The notes under the pieces: generated by a model
What the model saw: the letters and a program-made list of their open reading frames with translations, nothing else
What the model was told of the DNA's origin: nothing
The model's database searches: none
Shown: piece by piece, positions 35,893-45,668 of the stretch
How positions within the stretch are numbered: the first letter of the stretch is position 1
Layout: each line of letters begins with the position of its first letter
Position numbers and translations under genes: made by a program
Assembly (NCBI GenBank): GCA_004323695.1
Contig: SCRU01000028.1
Span: forward strand, 1-64,000
Reading direction: 5' to 3'
DNA length: 64,000 nucleotides
From: Burkholderiaceae bacterium
GTDB lineage: Bacteria > Pseudomonadota > Gammaproteobacteria > Burkholderiales > Burkholderiaceae_C

Positions 35893-36699
35893 ATGACCGA
35901 ACCTACTACCGTAGCCGCCGTTTTGTACAGCGAGCAGGGTGCCGTTGCCGTCGCCACGCTGAACCGCCCGCAGTCGCTGAACAGTTTCACGCGCCAGATG
36001 CATCGCGACCTGTGGGCCGCGCTGGACCGTGCCGAGGCCAACCCGGCGATCCGCGCACTGGTGATCACGGGGGCCGGGCGCGGCTTTTGCGCGGGTGCGG
36101 ATCTTTCGGAGTTCGACTTTACGCCTGGCCCTGATCTGGTAGCGCGCGCCAACCCCGGCCCGGTGATCGAGCAGGCGTTCAACCCCACGGCGCGGCGCCT
36201 GCAGCGCCTGCGCATGCCCACGATCGCCGCCGTAAACGGGGTCGCGGCGGGCGCTGGCGCCTCGCTGGCAATGGCTTGCGACATTGCGATTGCGGCGCCC
36301 GGCGCGAGCTTCATCCAGGCGTTCAGCAAGATCGGCCTGATTCCCGATGCCGGCGGCAGCTGGTTCCTGGTCGAGCGCCTGGGGCTGGCGCGCGCCATGG
36401 CGCTGGCCCTGACCGGCGACAAGCTGGCGGCCGCGCAAGCCAGGGAATGGGGCCTGATCTGGGATGTGGCGGATGACTGCGTGGCCGCCGCTACGGCGCT
36501 GGCGCAGCGCCTGGCCGCGATGCCGACCAAGGCGCTGGTCGCCACGCGCCTGTTGCTGCGCGAGGCGGGCACGCGCAGCTTCGACGCGCAGCTCGACGCC
36601 GAGCGCGACGCGCAATCCGCGCTAGGGCGCACGCATGACTACATCGAGGGCGTGATCGCGTTTCTGGAAAAGCGCCCGGCACGGTTCAAGGGCGAATGA
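35893..36699 (+). CDS. paaG: Enoyl-CoA hydratase/isomerase, PaaG type
   Basis: 268 residues. Crotonase fold, but the glutamates of true hydratases are replaced (GAGASLAMACDI) while the PaaG-type Asp is kept in KIGLIPDAGGSWFL. PaaG isomerises 1,2-epoxyphenylacetyl-CoA to the oxepin form. CAGGAG is well placed before ATG 35893. The gene overlaps paaI by 4 bases. Confidence 0.88.
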   Translation: MTEPTTVAAVLYSEQGAVAVATLNRPQSLNSFTRQMHRDLWAALDRAEANPAIRALVITGAGRGFCAGADLSEFDFTPGPDLVARANPGPVIEQAFNPTARRLQRLRMPTIAAVNGVAAGAGASLAMACDIAIAAPGASFIQAFSKIGLIPDAGGSWFLVERLGLARAMALALTGDKLAAAQAREWGLIWDVADDCVAAATALAQRLAAMPTKALVATRLLLREAGTRSFDAQLDAERDAQSALGRTHDYIEGVIAFLEKRPARFKGE

Positions 36700-37163
36700 T
36701 GAGCATGTATACCGCCTCTGCCCGTGCGTCCGAACAGGCGCAGGATCTGGCGCGGCGCGTTGGCGCGGCGATGTTCTCGGCCGATGTGGCATCGAAAGAC
36801 ATGATGGGCATGGAGTTGCTGCTGTGCGAGCCCGGCCACGCCGTGATGCGCATGGCGGTACGCCCGCTGCACCTGAACGGCCACCAGATCTGCCATGGCG
36901 GCTTTATCTTCACGCTGGCCGACTCGACGTTCGCGTTCGCCTGCAACAGCCGCAACCAGAACACCGTGGCGTCGGGCTGCAGCATCGAGTTTTTGCAGCC
37001 CGCGCACGCGGGGGACGTGCTCACCTGCGACGGCGTCGAGCAGGTGCTGCGGGGCCGCCACGGCATCTACGACATGCGGGTGAGTAACCAGCACGGCGAG
37101 GTGATTGCGCTGTTTCGCGGCAAGAGCGCGCAGGTCAAGGGTCACGTGATCGAGGAGCCATGA
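36696..37163 (+). CDS. paaI: Hotdog-fold phenylacetyl-CoA thioesterase PaaI
   Basis: 155 residues. The hotdog motif CHGGFIFTLADSTFAFACNS carries the conserved His-Gly-Gly and the acidic catalytic Asp. PaaI releases stalled acyl-CoA intermediates of phenylacetate degradation. Start ATG overlaps the paaG stop (ATGA); its own stop overlaps paaK in the same way. Confidence 0.93.
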   Translation: MMSMYTASARASEQAQDLARRVGAAMFSADVASKDMMGMELLLCEPGHAVMRMAVRPLHLNGHQICHGGFIFTLADSTFAFACNSRNQNTVASGCSIEFLQPAHAGDVLTCDGVEQVLRGRHGIYDMRVSNQHGEVIALFRGKSAQVKGHVIEEP

Positions 37164-38467
37164 TGAAGAACGGCCCATCTTTTCCTTTGGAGGCTATCGA
37201 AAAAGCCAGCATCGACGAGCTGCGCGCACTGCAGCTGAGGCGTCTGCAAGCGACGCTGCACCACGCCTATGCGAATTCACCCGCGTACCGCGCGAAGTTC
37301 GACGCAGCCGGCGTGCATCCCGATGATTGCAGGCAGCTGTCAGACCTGGCGAAGTTCCCGTTCACCACCAAGCACGACCTGCGCGAGCACTACCCGTTCG
37401 GCATGTTCGCGGTGCCGCGTGCGCAGGTGGTGCGCATCCACGCCTCCAGCGGCACCACCGGCAAGCCGACAGTGGTCGGTTACACCGCACGCGACATTGA
37501 CACTTGGGCCACGGTGGTCGCGCGCTCGATCCGTGCTTCCGGCGCGCGTCCGGGCGACATCGTGCATGTGAGCTATGGCTACGGCCTGTTCACTGGTGGT
37601 CTGGGCGCGCATTACGGCGCCGAAAAGCTGGGCCTGACCGTGGTGCCGTTCGGCGGCGGGCAAACCGAGCGACAGATCCAGCTGATCCGCGACTTCCAGC
37701 CCGACATCATCATGGTCACGCCCAGCTACATGCTGGCGATCTGCGAGCAGGTCGAAAGCCTGGGGCTGGATCCGAAGGAGCTCAGCCTGCGCATCGGCAT
37801 CTTCGGCGCCGAACCCTGGACCAACGAAATGCGCCACGCGATCGAGCAACGCATGGCGATCGACGCGGTGGACATCTACGGCCTGTCCGAGGTGATTGGC
37901 CCGGGCGTGGCCAACGAGTGCGTCGAGACCAAGGACGGCCCCACGATCTGGGAGGACCACTTCTATCCCGAGATCATCGACCCCGAGACCGGCGTGGTGC
38001 TGCCCGACGGCCAGCGGGGCGAGCTGGTGTTCACCAGTCTCACGAAGGAGGCGATGCCGGTGATCCGCTACCGCACGCGCGACCTCACGCGCCTCTTGCC
38101 CGGCAGCGCGCGCACCATGCGCCGCATGGAGAAGATCACCGGGCGCAGTGACGACATGATGATCGTGCGCGGCGTGAACGTGTTCCCGACCCAGATCGAG
38201 GAACTGATCCTCAAACGCGCCGAACTGGCGCCGCACTATCAGTGCGTGCTCACGCGCGAAGGCGCGCTGGACACGCTTACCGTGCTGGTCGAGACCCGCT
38301 CCGGCATCACACCCGAAAGCCGGGAAGCGCGTGCCAGCGCTGAACTGCTGCAGCATGAGATCAAGGTGTACGTGGGCAGCAGCGTCGAGATCGAACTGAA
38401 AGCCGAAGGCGGCATCGAGCGCAGCGTGGGCAAGGCCAGGCGGGTGGTCGACAAGCGCCAGCGATGA
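37160..38467 (+). CDS. paaK: Phenylacetate-CoA ligase
   Basis: 435 residues. Adenylate-forming enzyme with P-loop IHASSGTTGKPTVVGYT, the PaaK motif YGLSEVIGPGVANEC and C-terminal GRSDDMMIVRGVNVFPTQIE. It activates phenylacetate with ATP and CoA. The order paaG-paaI-paaK is common in betaproteobacteria; the ring-epoxidising paaABCDE genes are not in the window. No terminator is seen before the converging ABC operon. Confidence 0.94.
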   Translation: MMKNGPSFPLEAIEKASIDELRALQLRRLQATLHHAYANSPAYRAKFDAAGVHPDDCRQLSDLAKFPFTTKHDLREHYPFGMFAVPRAQVVRIHASSGTTGKPTVVGYTARDIDTWATVVARSIRASGARPGDIVHVSYGYGLFTGGLGAHYGAEKLGLTVVPFGGGQTERQIQLIRDFQPDIIMVTPSYMLAICEQVESLGLDPKELSLRIGIFGAEPWTNEMRHAIEQRMAIDAVDIYGLSEVIGPGVANECVETKDGPTIWEDHFYPEIIDPETGVVLPDGQRGELVFTSLTKEAMPVIRYRTRDLTRLLPGSARTMRRMEKITGRSDDMMIVRGVNVFPTQIEELILKRAELAPHYQCVLTREGALDTLTVLVETRSGITPESREARASAELLQHEIKVYVGSSVEIELKAEGGIERSVGKARRVVDKRQR

Positions 38468-38578
38468 AGCCGTCGTCGGGTCGGCACGAGGACCCCCTTG
38501 GGCGCGTCACAGGTTCGCGATACCACGCCTCCGAGGTGCGCCAGCCAGCGGTCGTTTTATCGGCGGCGCCCTCAATGC
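38468..38578. other. Convergent gap after paaK
   Basis: 111 bases between two converging genes. No terminator hairpin or gene is recognised. Confidence 0.4.
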
Positions 38579-40102
38579 TCAATGGACAGCGGCATACATG
38601 ATCTTTTCCTGGGTGGCGTCCTCAGGCTTGAATTCGGCCACGATCTGGCCGCCCCTGGCGACCAGAATTCGGTCCGAGATGTTGAGGATTTCCGGCAGAT
38701 ACGAAGAGATCACTACGACGGCCTTGCCGTCGCGGGCCAGGCCGCGAATTAGCTGGTGAATTTCCGCGATCGAGCCCACATCGACGCCGCGCGTTGGTTC
38801 GTCCAGAATGATCAACCGGGGTTCCTGCACCAGGCTCTTCGCCACCACCACCTTCTGCTGGTTACCGCCGGACAACTCGATGACTTTGCTGTGCCGGTTG
38901 ATCGCGGTGATCCGAGTCTTCTTGACCCACTCGGCACTCACCTCGTCCCTGTGGCGCGTGGAGTAGCCCAGGCGTCGCCGACCGGCCGGCGTGCTGAGCC
39001 AACCCAGATAGATGTTCTCGTCCACATTCATCGTTTCGAAGAAGCCCGCCACCTTACGATCCTCGGTTACGTAGGCGATACCATCCTGGATCGCCTGTGC
39101 CGGGACCCGATAGCGTACCGGGCGGCCATCGAGATAGATGGCGCCACCTTGCAGAAAATTGCGCTTCCGGATGCCGGCAATGACCTGCGCAACTTCGGTG
39201 CGGCCAGAGCCAACCAAACCGGCGATGCCGAGCACTTCTCCGGCGAACACCGAGAATGACATGTTCTTGACCATGGTGCCGGCGATGACGTTCTGCACCC
39301 GCAATAGGGGCTGTCCCGGGGAGCGTTTGCGGTACGTGTCGCTCTCATGACGATCGCTGGTCAGTTGCCGACCGACCATGTAATGCACCAGCTTGTCCCG
39401 GTCGAACTCCGATGCCGGGGCGGTAATCACCTTCTTCGCATCGCGCAACACGGTGATGCGATCGGCCAGGGTCAGTGCTTCTTCCAGTGCGTGCGAGATG
39501 AACACGATGGCCAGGCCACGTCGGCGCAGATCCTCGATCAGCAGGAACAGGTGTTGCATCTCTTCCGGGGTGAGGCTCGCGGTCGGCTCGTCGAAAATGA
39601 TCACCTGCGCCTGGTAGTACACCGCCCGCGCGATCTCCACCATCTGACGCTTGGCAGTGCCCAGGGTGGCAACCACATCATTGGGTTCCACGTTGAAATT
39701 CATCGACTGCAGCAACTGCTGGGCGCTGATATTGAGCGCGCGAAGCCGCGACAGGAATTTCTCCCGGCCCAGATGCACGTTCTGCGCCACGGTCATCGTA
39801 GGTACCAGGCTGTCTTCCTGATACACCATCACGATGCCGCGCCTGAGTGCGTCCGCCGGAGACTTGAAGCGGCAGACTTCACCGTCGAGCCGGATTTCTC
39901 CGCTGGTCAGTTGAACAGCGCCGGCGATGGCCTTGGTCAGTGTGGACTTGCCGGCCCCGTTTTCACCCACTATGGCATGCACCTCGCCAGCGCGCACGGT
40001 GAAATCGACGCCCTGGATCGCAGGCGTGCCGCCGTAGAGCTTGGTGGCCCCCGTCACTTGCAGTCGGGATAACTGATTTGCGGACGAAGTAAGGTTATTC
40101 AT
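38579..40102 (-). CDS. Sugar-type ABC importer ATPase with two ABC domains
   Basis: 507 residues, RbsA/MglA architecture. Domain 1: Walker A GENGAGKST, Walker B IIFDEPTASLTPEE, with a non-standard signature LGTAKRQMVEIARA. Domain 2: degenerate Walker A (GLVGSGRTE), good signature LSGGNQQKVVVAKSL and Walker B LIILDEPTRGVDVG. It would power a CUT2-type importer with the two permeases in this operon. Its ATG overlaps the preceding propeller gene by 8 bases. Confidence 0.93.
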   Translation of the reverse strand: MNNLTSSANQLSRLQVTGATKLYGGTPAIQGVDFTVRAGEVHAIVGENGAGKSTLTKAIAGAVQLTSGEIRLDGEVCRFKSPADALRRGIVMVYQEDSLVPTMTVAQNVHLGREKFLSRLRALNISAQQLLQSMNFNVEPNDVVATLGTAKRQMVEIARAVYYQAQVIIFDEPTASLTPEEMQHLFLLIEDLRRRGLAIVFISHALEEALTLADRITVLRDAKKVITAPASEFDRDKLVHYMVGRQLTSDRHESDTYRKRSPGQPLLRVQNVIAGTMVKNMSFSVFAGEVLGIAGLVGSGRTEVAQVIAGIRKRNFLQGGAIYLDGRPVRYRVPAQAIQDGIAYVTEDRKVAGFFETMNVDENIYLGWLSTPAGRRRLGYSTRHRDEVSAEWVKKTRITAINRHSKVIELSGGNQQKVVVAKSLVQEPRLIILDEPTRGVDVGSIAEIHQLIRGLARDGKAVVVISSYLPEILNISDRILVARGGQIVAEFKPEDATQEKIMYAAVH

Positions 40103-41225
40103 TTGGACCTTCGACCGGCTGCTTCACTGGTGCGGCCAAGAGGCGGTTGCTGCCTCTGGATACGATGAGCAAGCGGCCGTTGATTTCGCGTGCGGCCGTG
40201 ACGCCGTGGCAGTGTCCACCCACGCGACTATGCATGGACTCGGTGACCTCGCCGCTGTTGTCGACCCGAAGTACCAGCCCATACGAGCGGGGCGGCGCCC
40301 AAGCCTTGCGAATGCCGAGTTTTCTTACGCCGCCCATCTGTAGCGGTTCCAGATGCGAGCCAGTAGAAGCCAGCGCCGGACGGATCCACAGTTCCGGGGC
40401 GAGCGAACGCATCATGTCCTGCTTGAACGCCTGGTCGTGCAGAACCATCTCAACGAGTTGGGTGCGCATTGCGAAAACGGCCAACCAGTAACCACCACCG
40501 CCGGCGGCGCTGATGCGCGACGGGTATCCGGGAAGGTTGTCGATCAGGGTTTGCTTCTCGCCCAGAATGCTCCCTTGAATCTGATAGCGGCTCACGCTGT
40601 GGGCCCAGCCTTCCGTGATCACCAGGTGTTGGCCGTCATCGTCCATCAACACGCCATTCGGGAATGCGAGATCGTGACGCCAACATTGCGGGTCATGCCC
40701 CGGGATCCAGTGGCCAAGCAATCCGTTCCGGTTGCACTCCATCAAATCCCGGACCCAGTCAGCGGCATTGTGCCGGGTGCTGCCGATGGTGAAGTACACG
40801 CCCGTGTCGCCGTCCGAGGTCACTGCAGTGATCCCGGTCAACGGGCGGCCATCCAGCGTTGCAGCCGTGTGCAGTGGGCGACCTCGTGCGTCGAGATGAA
40901 CAAGGCCGCCCCCATCAAGCCCCACCACCAGATCGCCATCAGGAAGACGGGCGAAGGCGGAAACCGGCGAATCGAAGGTTGCCACCGACCTGACCTCATT
41001 GTTGCCACCCAAAGCCAGCAAGCGGCGTTCGCTGTTGACCAGCAGACCGTTATTGCCATCGCCAGCAACATCGTCAGGCGCGGACAGGTTGTAATCCAGG
41101 ACTTCGAGCTCATCCAGCCGGCTGTTGGGGAACAGCGCCCCGTCCATGGGCGGAATCGGGTGTTTTGCGCGCTCCCCGTAGAGGATGCCTCGAAGCAATT
41201 CCATTGGTGCGAGCATGCCTGTCAT
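40095..41225 (-). CDS. Strictosidine-synthase/SMP-30-like beta-propeller protein
   Basis: 376 residues. The conserved strictosidine-synthase-like block LIDNLPGYPSRISAAGGGGY and NGVLMDDDGQHLVITEGWAH support a six-bladed propeller of the SMP-30/lactonase superfamily. No signal peptide is seen, so it is likely cytoplasmic. It may open a lactone or hydrolyse an ester of the imported ligand; this is inference. ATG 41225 lies 11 bases after the stop of the permease fusion; ATG 41216 is an alternative. It resembles the C-terminal half of the preceding gene product. Confidence 0.85.
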   Translation of the reverse strand: MTGMLAPMELLRGILYGERAKHPIPPMDGALFPNSRLDELEVLDYNLSAPDDVAGDGNNGLLVNSERRLLALGGNNEVRSVATFDSPVSAFARLPDGDLVVGLDGGGLVHLDARGRPLHTAATLDGRPLTGITAVTSDGDTGVYFTIGSTRHNAADWVRDLMECNRNGLLGHWIPGHDPQCWRHDLAFPNGVLMDDDGQHLVITEGWAHSVSRYQIQGSILGEKQTLIDNLPGYPSRISAAGGGGYWLAVFAMRTQLVEMVLHDQAFKQDMMRSLAPELWIRPALASTGSHLEPLQMGGVRKLGIRKAWAPPRSYGLVLRVDNSGEVTESMHSRVGGHCHGVTAAREINGRLLIVSRGSNRLLAAPVKQPVEGPNE

Positions 41226-41236
41226 TTCCCCATTTG

Positions 41237-43381
41237 TTATGCAGTGTTGCTGCTGCGTTTGCCCCAGTAGCACTCGCTCGACACCCAACTCGGGTCTGCA
41301 CCTTCGAGCTTGACTCGACCGATGCGGTTGTTCTCCAGGCCGCCGAGATACAGATAACCCCGGTCCTCGCGCATCGAGGTCAGCGTGGGATGGGACTCCG
41401 CGGAGGGATCCCAATACGACGTGACCGGCCTGCACGACGCGTCGAGCTTGACGATGCAGCCGTTGTTCACGTTCGGCAGCAACCATTCGTCGGTCGGCAT
41501 GCGCTTGATCATGCGCATGCGAAAGCCAGGGTGGCGCATCGCAATATCCGTGACCGGGGTGCGCATCGCCACGAGCGCCAGCCAGTAACCGCCATCGGAA
41601 GCCCGGTTGATGTTGTCTGGTGACCCAGGAAGGTTGCCGATCACGACCTCGACCCTCCCCTTGTTCGGGCCAGCAACCCAATAGCGCATCAGGCGCATGC
41701 CGAAGGTTTCCGCATACAGCAGCGACTGGTTGTCATGCGCCATGCAGATACCATTGCAAAAGCGGATGTTGTCAACCAGCGTGCGCGTGCGGCGCGTGGC
41801 GGGGTCGTAACACACCAGCCGGCCGCTGCCGCGGCCTTCAAGGCCGTCCACGGGCCAGGTGGCCAGGTCGAAACGGGTGGTCGCTTCGCTGAAATAGATC
41901 TTGCCGTCCGCACCGATGTCCAGATCGTCGGTGAGCTTGAGTCTGGAGTCATCGACCAGCTTGAACCAGCTTCGGTTGGTTTCGTCGGTAAGTTTGAAGA
42001 CTTGACCGTCGGGCTTGACACCGTAGAGCCCCATGCCCGAGACGCAAACGATCAAGTTGTCGTCCTTGTCAAAGGCCAGCCCCAGGGGACGCCCCCCGGT
42101 ATGCGCGAAAACTTCCCGGTGCTCAAAATTCTGGCCGGAAAAACGCACGATCGTGCCCAGGCGGGTGCCTCCGTACAGGCGCCCCTCGCGGTCGAGAATC
42201 ACATCCTCCGGGCCCTCGATCTGGTTCAGGCCAATCGCCTCGGAATGAGTCAGGCGATCATTCATGGCGTAGGGGCTGCCGGTTCCCGCGCGCGTGTCGG
42301 GCAGTGCGCCGTAGTCCACGTAGGTCGGATTGACGTAACTCTTCTGAATCGCCTTGCCGCGGTTCTTCGACCATTTGACGTCGATGCTGATCGCAAGCAA
42401 CAGAATCGCGCCGTTGACCGCCGTTGCCACATCACCGGAATAGCCAAGCTGCGCCAACCCGTTGCTGATGAGGAAGATGATTCCGGTACCGATCAAGGCA
42501 CGGCCGATCGAGCCCTTGCCCCCCGCGAGGCTGACGCCGCCGATCATTACCGCCGCAAGCATTTCGAGTGCGTAGTTCTCGCCGACGTCGGGCCCGGTAC
42601 TGTTCAGGCGCGTGGCGAAAAACACCGCGCCCACGGCGCATGCAAAACCGGAGACGACATACGTCGAAAACAACACTTTCTCGGTACTGATGCCGGCATG
42701 GCGCGCCGATCGCCGGCTGGAGCCGACGGCGATCAGATGCCAGCCGAGCCGTGACCGGCTGAGCAGGATATGGCCGATGACGCCGAGCACGATCAACGCG
42801 CACAGCGTGGAGGGCAGGCCGAGGAAGCCGCCATTGCCGAGCCAGTCCCAGAACTTGCTCGAGGCAGTGGACATGACGATGGCGGGTGAATACCTCTGCG
42901 ACAGAAGATCGTAGATACCCCGGTAGACGATCAGCGTCACAAGAGTGGTCAGAAACGGCCGGGTGCGCAGAAAGCCGATGAAAACGCCGTTCACGGCGCC
43001 CAGCAATGCACCCGCCGCCAGAGTGACCGCGATGGCCAGCGGTACTGGCAATCCGAGCAAGGTGAAACAGGCGAGTGCCACGAAGTTGCACAGGGCGAAC
43101 GTCGAGCCCACACTGAGGTCGATGCCGCCCGACATCAGCGTCAGGGCCATGGCGATGGCGACGAAGCCGAACTCCGAAAAGAATCGGGAGAGGGACTGGG
43201 CGTTGTACACACTGAGGTAGTGCGGCACGATCAGTGCGAAGCCCAGTATCAGCAACACCAGCACGGTAAACGGCACCGCCGGTTCCATCCACGTCTTGGC
43301 AAACAGATCGGCAAAAATCTGCCGCAATGACCACTTGTAACGCAGTCGTTTGGCGTTGACGAGCAGCGCGGACGTGGTCAT
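41237..43381 (-). CDS. RbsC-type permease fused to a strictosidine-synthase-like beta-propeller
   Basis: 714 residues in one uninterrupted frame. Residues 1-345 are a CUT2 permease (MALTLMSGGIDLSVGSTFAL, AVMIGGVSLAGGKGSIGRAL). After a short linker (about 345-385), residues 385-714 form a propeller domain with GPEDVILDREGRLYGGTR, NGICMAHDNQSLLYAETFG and GNLPGSPDNINRASDGGY. By RbsC topology the C-terminus should be cytoplasmic, placing the propeller at the exit of the pore. The frame shows no internal stop or clear second RBS, so the fusion looks genuine. It is the third gene of the operon. Confidence 0.9.
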   Translation of the reverse strand: MTTSALLVNAKRLRYKWSLRQIFADLFAKTWMEPAVPFTVLVLLILGFALIVPHYLSVYNAQSLSRFFSEFGFVAIAMALTLMSGGIDLSVGSTFALCNFVALACFTLLGLPVPLAIAVTLAAGALLGAVNGVFIGFLRTRPFLTTLVTLIVYRGIYDLLSQRYSPAIVMSTASSKFWDWLGNGGFLGLPSTLCALIVLGVIGHILLSRSRLGWHLIAVGSSRRSARHAGISTEKVLFSTYVVSGFACAVGAVFFATRLNSTGPDVGENYALEMLAAVMIGGVSLAGGKGSIGRALIGTGIIFLISNGLAQLGYSGDVATAVNGAILLLAISIDVKWSKNRGKAIQKSYVNPTYVDYGALPDTRAGTGSPYAMNDRLTHSEAIGLNQIEGPEDVILDREGRLYGGTRLGTIVRFSGQNFEHREVFAHTGGRPLGLAFDKDDNLIVCVSGMGLYGVKPDGQVFKLTDETNRSWFKLVDDSRLKLTDDLDIGADGKIYFSEATTRFDLATWPVDGLEGRGSGRLVCYDPATRRTRTLVDNIRFCNGICMAHDNQSLLYAETFGMRLMRYWVAGPNKGRVEVVIGNLPGSPDNINRASDGGYWLALVAMRTPVTDIAMRHPGFRMRMIKRMPTDEWLLPNVNNGCIVKLDASCRPVTSYWDPSAESHPTLTSMREDRGYLYLGGLENNRIGRVKLEGADPSWVSSECYWGKRSSNTA

Positions 43382-43422
43382 CGTCGGAAGGGTCTCATGA
43401 ACCGTGCATCAAGCCAGTCCGA

Positions 43423-44424
43423 TCAGGATTTGGTCTTTCTCACTACGGTGCAGGCGGTCGGCGTGATGTTTTCCTTGGTGTAGCTGACGATCGGGGTGTA
43501 GATCGTGGTGTGAACGTGGCCGGGCTTGATACCGCTTTGCAGCAGAAATTCGGCCAGTGTGATCATTTGGATGGCCTGCTTCTCGGCCTGGTAGCTGAAG
43601 GTCTCATAGAACTTGCCCTCGCGGATGTAGTCGCAGGCCGGCGGTTCTCCGCCACCCGTCGTAAAGACCTTCACCTTGTCTTGCAGGCCGGCCTGTTCGA
43701 CCGCCTGCGCGATGCCCTGGTCCTGACCTGACCACCAACCCATGTACGCGCACAGGTCGGGATTCGCCTGCAGTACTGTGGCCGCCTTGTCGTGGGCAAC
43801 CTTCGAAGTCCAGTTCGCCGCCTGGTCGCTGACGATGTTGATGTCCTTGTGCTGGTCGAACACGGCCTTCGCGCCCTGCATGATGCCCAGGCTGTAGGCG
43901 GAAGTGACCACGCCGTTCATCAGGGCAATCTTGTGGGAGCGCGCGTTGGGGCCGCCGCATGCATTCACGACGGCGGTGGCCATTTTTGTACCGAGTTCCA
44001 CCGGGTCAACCCCCACGAAGGCGGCGCTGGGATATTTGGACCCCATGTTGATCTGGATTACGTAGATGCCAGCCTGGACGGCCTGCTTGAGTACATTGGC
44101 CAGTGACTGTACATCGGGGTTGTGCGCGATGATCACATCCGGATGCTGGGCAATCAGCGAGGTCAGAATCTGCACCTCGCGCTGAGTGTCGAAACCCGGA
44201 TCGTGGGTTGTGAACTTCATCCCCGCGTGCTCGGCGTAGTCCGCCATCGTCTGACCCCAGATGTCGGTCAGCGCCAATCCCGAGGCAACCGGCACATAGG
44301 CGATGGTCTTGCCCTTCAGATCTTTGGTCCATTGCTGGTGATACACGTCGGTCTGCGCGATGCCGATGCACGGTACCAGCGCCAGCGCCAATGCGCCGGC
44401 CAAGCTCCAGAGTTTGACTTTCAT
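43423..44424 (-). CDS. Periplasmic sugar-binding-type protein of the ABC importer
   Basis: 333 residues with signal peptide (MKVKLWSLAGALALALVPCI, cleavage after IAQ). Periplasmic-binding-protein type I fold: GKTIAYVPVASGLALTDIWGQ, DVIIAHNPDVQSLANVLKQA, LCAYMGWWSGQDQGIAQAVEQ. Aromatic residues Trp near the binding region fit a sugar-like ligand, which stays unknown. Strong spacing within the operon ties it to both permeases. Confidence 0.92.
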   Translation of the reverse strand: MKVKLWSLAGALALALVPCIGIAQTDVYHQQWTKDLKGKTIAYVPVASGLALTDIWGQTMADYAEHAGMKFTTHDPGFDTQREVQILTSLIAQHPDVIIAHNPDVQSLANVLKQAVQAGIYVIQINMGSKYPSAAFVGVDPVELGTKMATAVVNACGGPNARSHKIALMNGVVTSAYSLGIMQGAKAVFDQHKDINIVSDQAANWTSKVAHDKAATVLQANPDLCAYMGWWSGQDQGIAQAVEQAGLQDKVKVFTTGGGEPPACDYIREGKFYETFSYQAEKQAIQMITLAEFLLQSGIKPGHVHTTIYTPIVSYTKENITPTACTVVRKTKS

Positions 44425-44480
44425 GAAATGTCTCCTGTTTGAGTTGCAATCCGGCGATGACGACTGGGCGGCCGGGCTGG

Positions 44481-45566
44481 TTATTCGCCCTGGCGGGCGG
44501 TCTCTTCATCTCGCGGATGAAGCCGGTTGTCGAGCACGATGGCGCCTAGCAACACCAAGCCGCGCACGATGTTCTGGATGTCGTTGTTCAGATTCATCAG
44601 GGTCATGCCATTGAGAATCACGCCGATCAGCAATGAGCCGGCAAGCACACAATAGACACTGCCGCGGCCACCCACCAGGCTCACGCCGCCAAGCACGGTG
44701 ACCAGGATGACGTCGAAAATCATCGGGCCTGTAATGATCTGCGCGTCAGCGTCGCCGAGGGATGCCGTGAGCACCAATCCCGCGATGAAGCCGATATCGG
44801 CGCAAAGCACGTACTCGATGATCGTCAAGGGGCGTACCGCCACACCGCTCTCGCGGGCTGCCTGTGGATTGTCGCCATGGGCATAAATCAGCCGGCCGAT
44901 CCGCGTACGGCTGAGGAGCAGGTGTATGAGAAGCGCCATCCCCAGAAACACCAGGATGGGTATCGGGACACCACCGACGACCCCACCCAGGGTACGGAAG
45001 GCGGTAGCCGCTTCTGCCTTGGGAAGGTAGATCCGAAAATCGCCGGAGAAGACGATGATTCGGGCGAGTCCCAGGATCAGAAGGTTTGTTGCCAGTGTCG
45101 CGAACAGCGCCGGGACTTCCACGAATGCGATGACGAAGCCGTTGATCAGGCCGATCAACGTGGTCGTTGCCAGTCCGCCGACAAGCGCCCAGCCCAGTGC
45201 GAAACCGTTGTGCATCATGAGCGCAGCCACTGCGGCACCCACGACCATGGCGGCCACCTGGGAAAGATCCAGGCCACGGCCGATGATCACGACCGCCGCG
45301 CCCAGCGAGAGAATGCCGACAACGGCTACGCTGTTCACCAGCGCGATGGCATTCCCGAGTGTCGCGAAGCCGCGCAGGGTGATCGAGAAGGCGACGATCA
45401 GAAGGATGGCGACTCCGAATACGATCTGCTCTTGAGTCAGTCGGCTCAGCGAGCCGGCGCGCCTGGAGCCCAGAGAGGCCGTTGGAGGAACCGCCACGGA
45501 CTGTTGTGATGCTGCGAAGTGGGATGAGAGCGGAGGATGGCTGCGCTTATTCGACATTTCTTTCAT
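44481..45566 (-). CDS. Sugar-type ABC importer permease (RbsC family)
   Basis: 361 residues, about eight to ten membrane segments. Motif LGAAVVIIGRGLDLSQVAAM and VTVLGGVSLVGGRGSVYCVL mark the CUT2 permease family. It is the first gene of the five-gene operon and lacks a propeller domain, in contrast to its partner at 41237. ATG 45566 or 45557 are possible starts; neither has a strong RBS. Confidence 0.88.
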   Translation of the reverse strand: MKEMSNKRSHPPLSSHFAASQQSVAVPPTASLGSRRAGSLSRLTQEQIVFGVAILLIVAFSITLRGFATLGNAIALVNSVAVVGILSLGAAVVIIGRGLDLSQVAAMVVGAAVAALMMHNGFALGWALVGGLATTTLIGLINGFVIAFVEVPALFATLATNLLILGLARIIVFSGDFRIYLPKAEAATAFRTLGGVVGGVPIPILVFLGMALLIHLLLSRTRIGRLIYAHGDNPQAARESGVAVRPLTIIEYVLCADIGFIAGLVLTASLGDADAQIITGPMIFDVILVTVLGGVSLVGGRGSVYCVLAGSLLIGVILNGMTLMNLNNDIQNIVRGLVLLGAIVLDNRLHPRDEETARQGE

Positions 45567-45668
45567 CGTAAGTGTGCAATCTCCAACCGTCAATAGACAG
45601 GACATCCGGCCATCGGTTCGTTCGCGCCGGCGCCGACCGGGCGCGAATGGACGGTTTGATGCGGCAGG
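45567..45668. other. Upstream region of the ABC operon
   Basis: About 100 bases between the first permease and the DUF3108 stop. It should hold the operon promoter, but no clear elements are seen. Confidence 0.35.

Noticed and set aside
37190-37210. Another short-repeat copy at the start of paaK
   Set aside because: GGCTATCGAAAAAGCCAGC fits ordinary conserved coding sequence and lacks the TAGCT arm.
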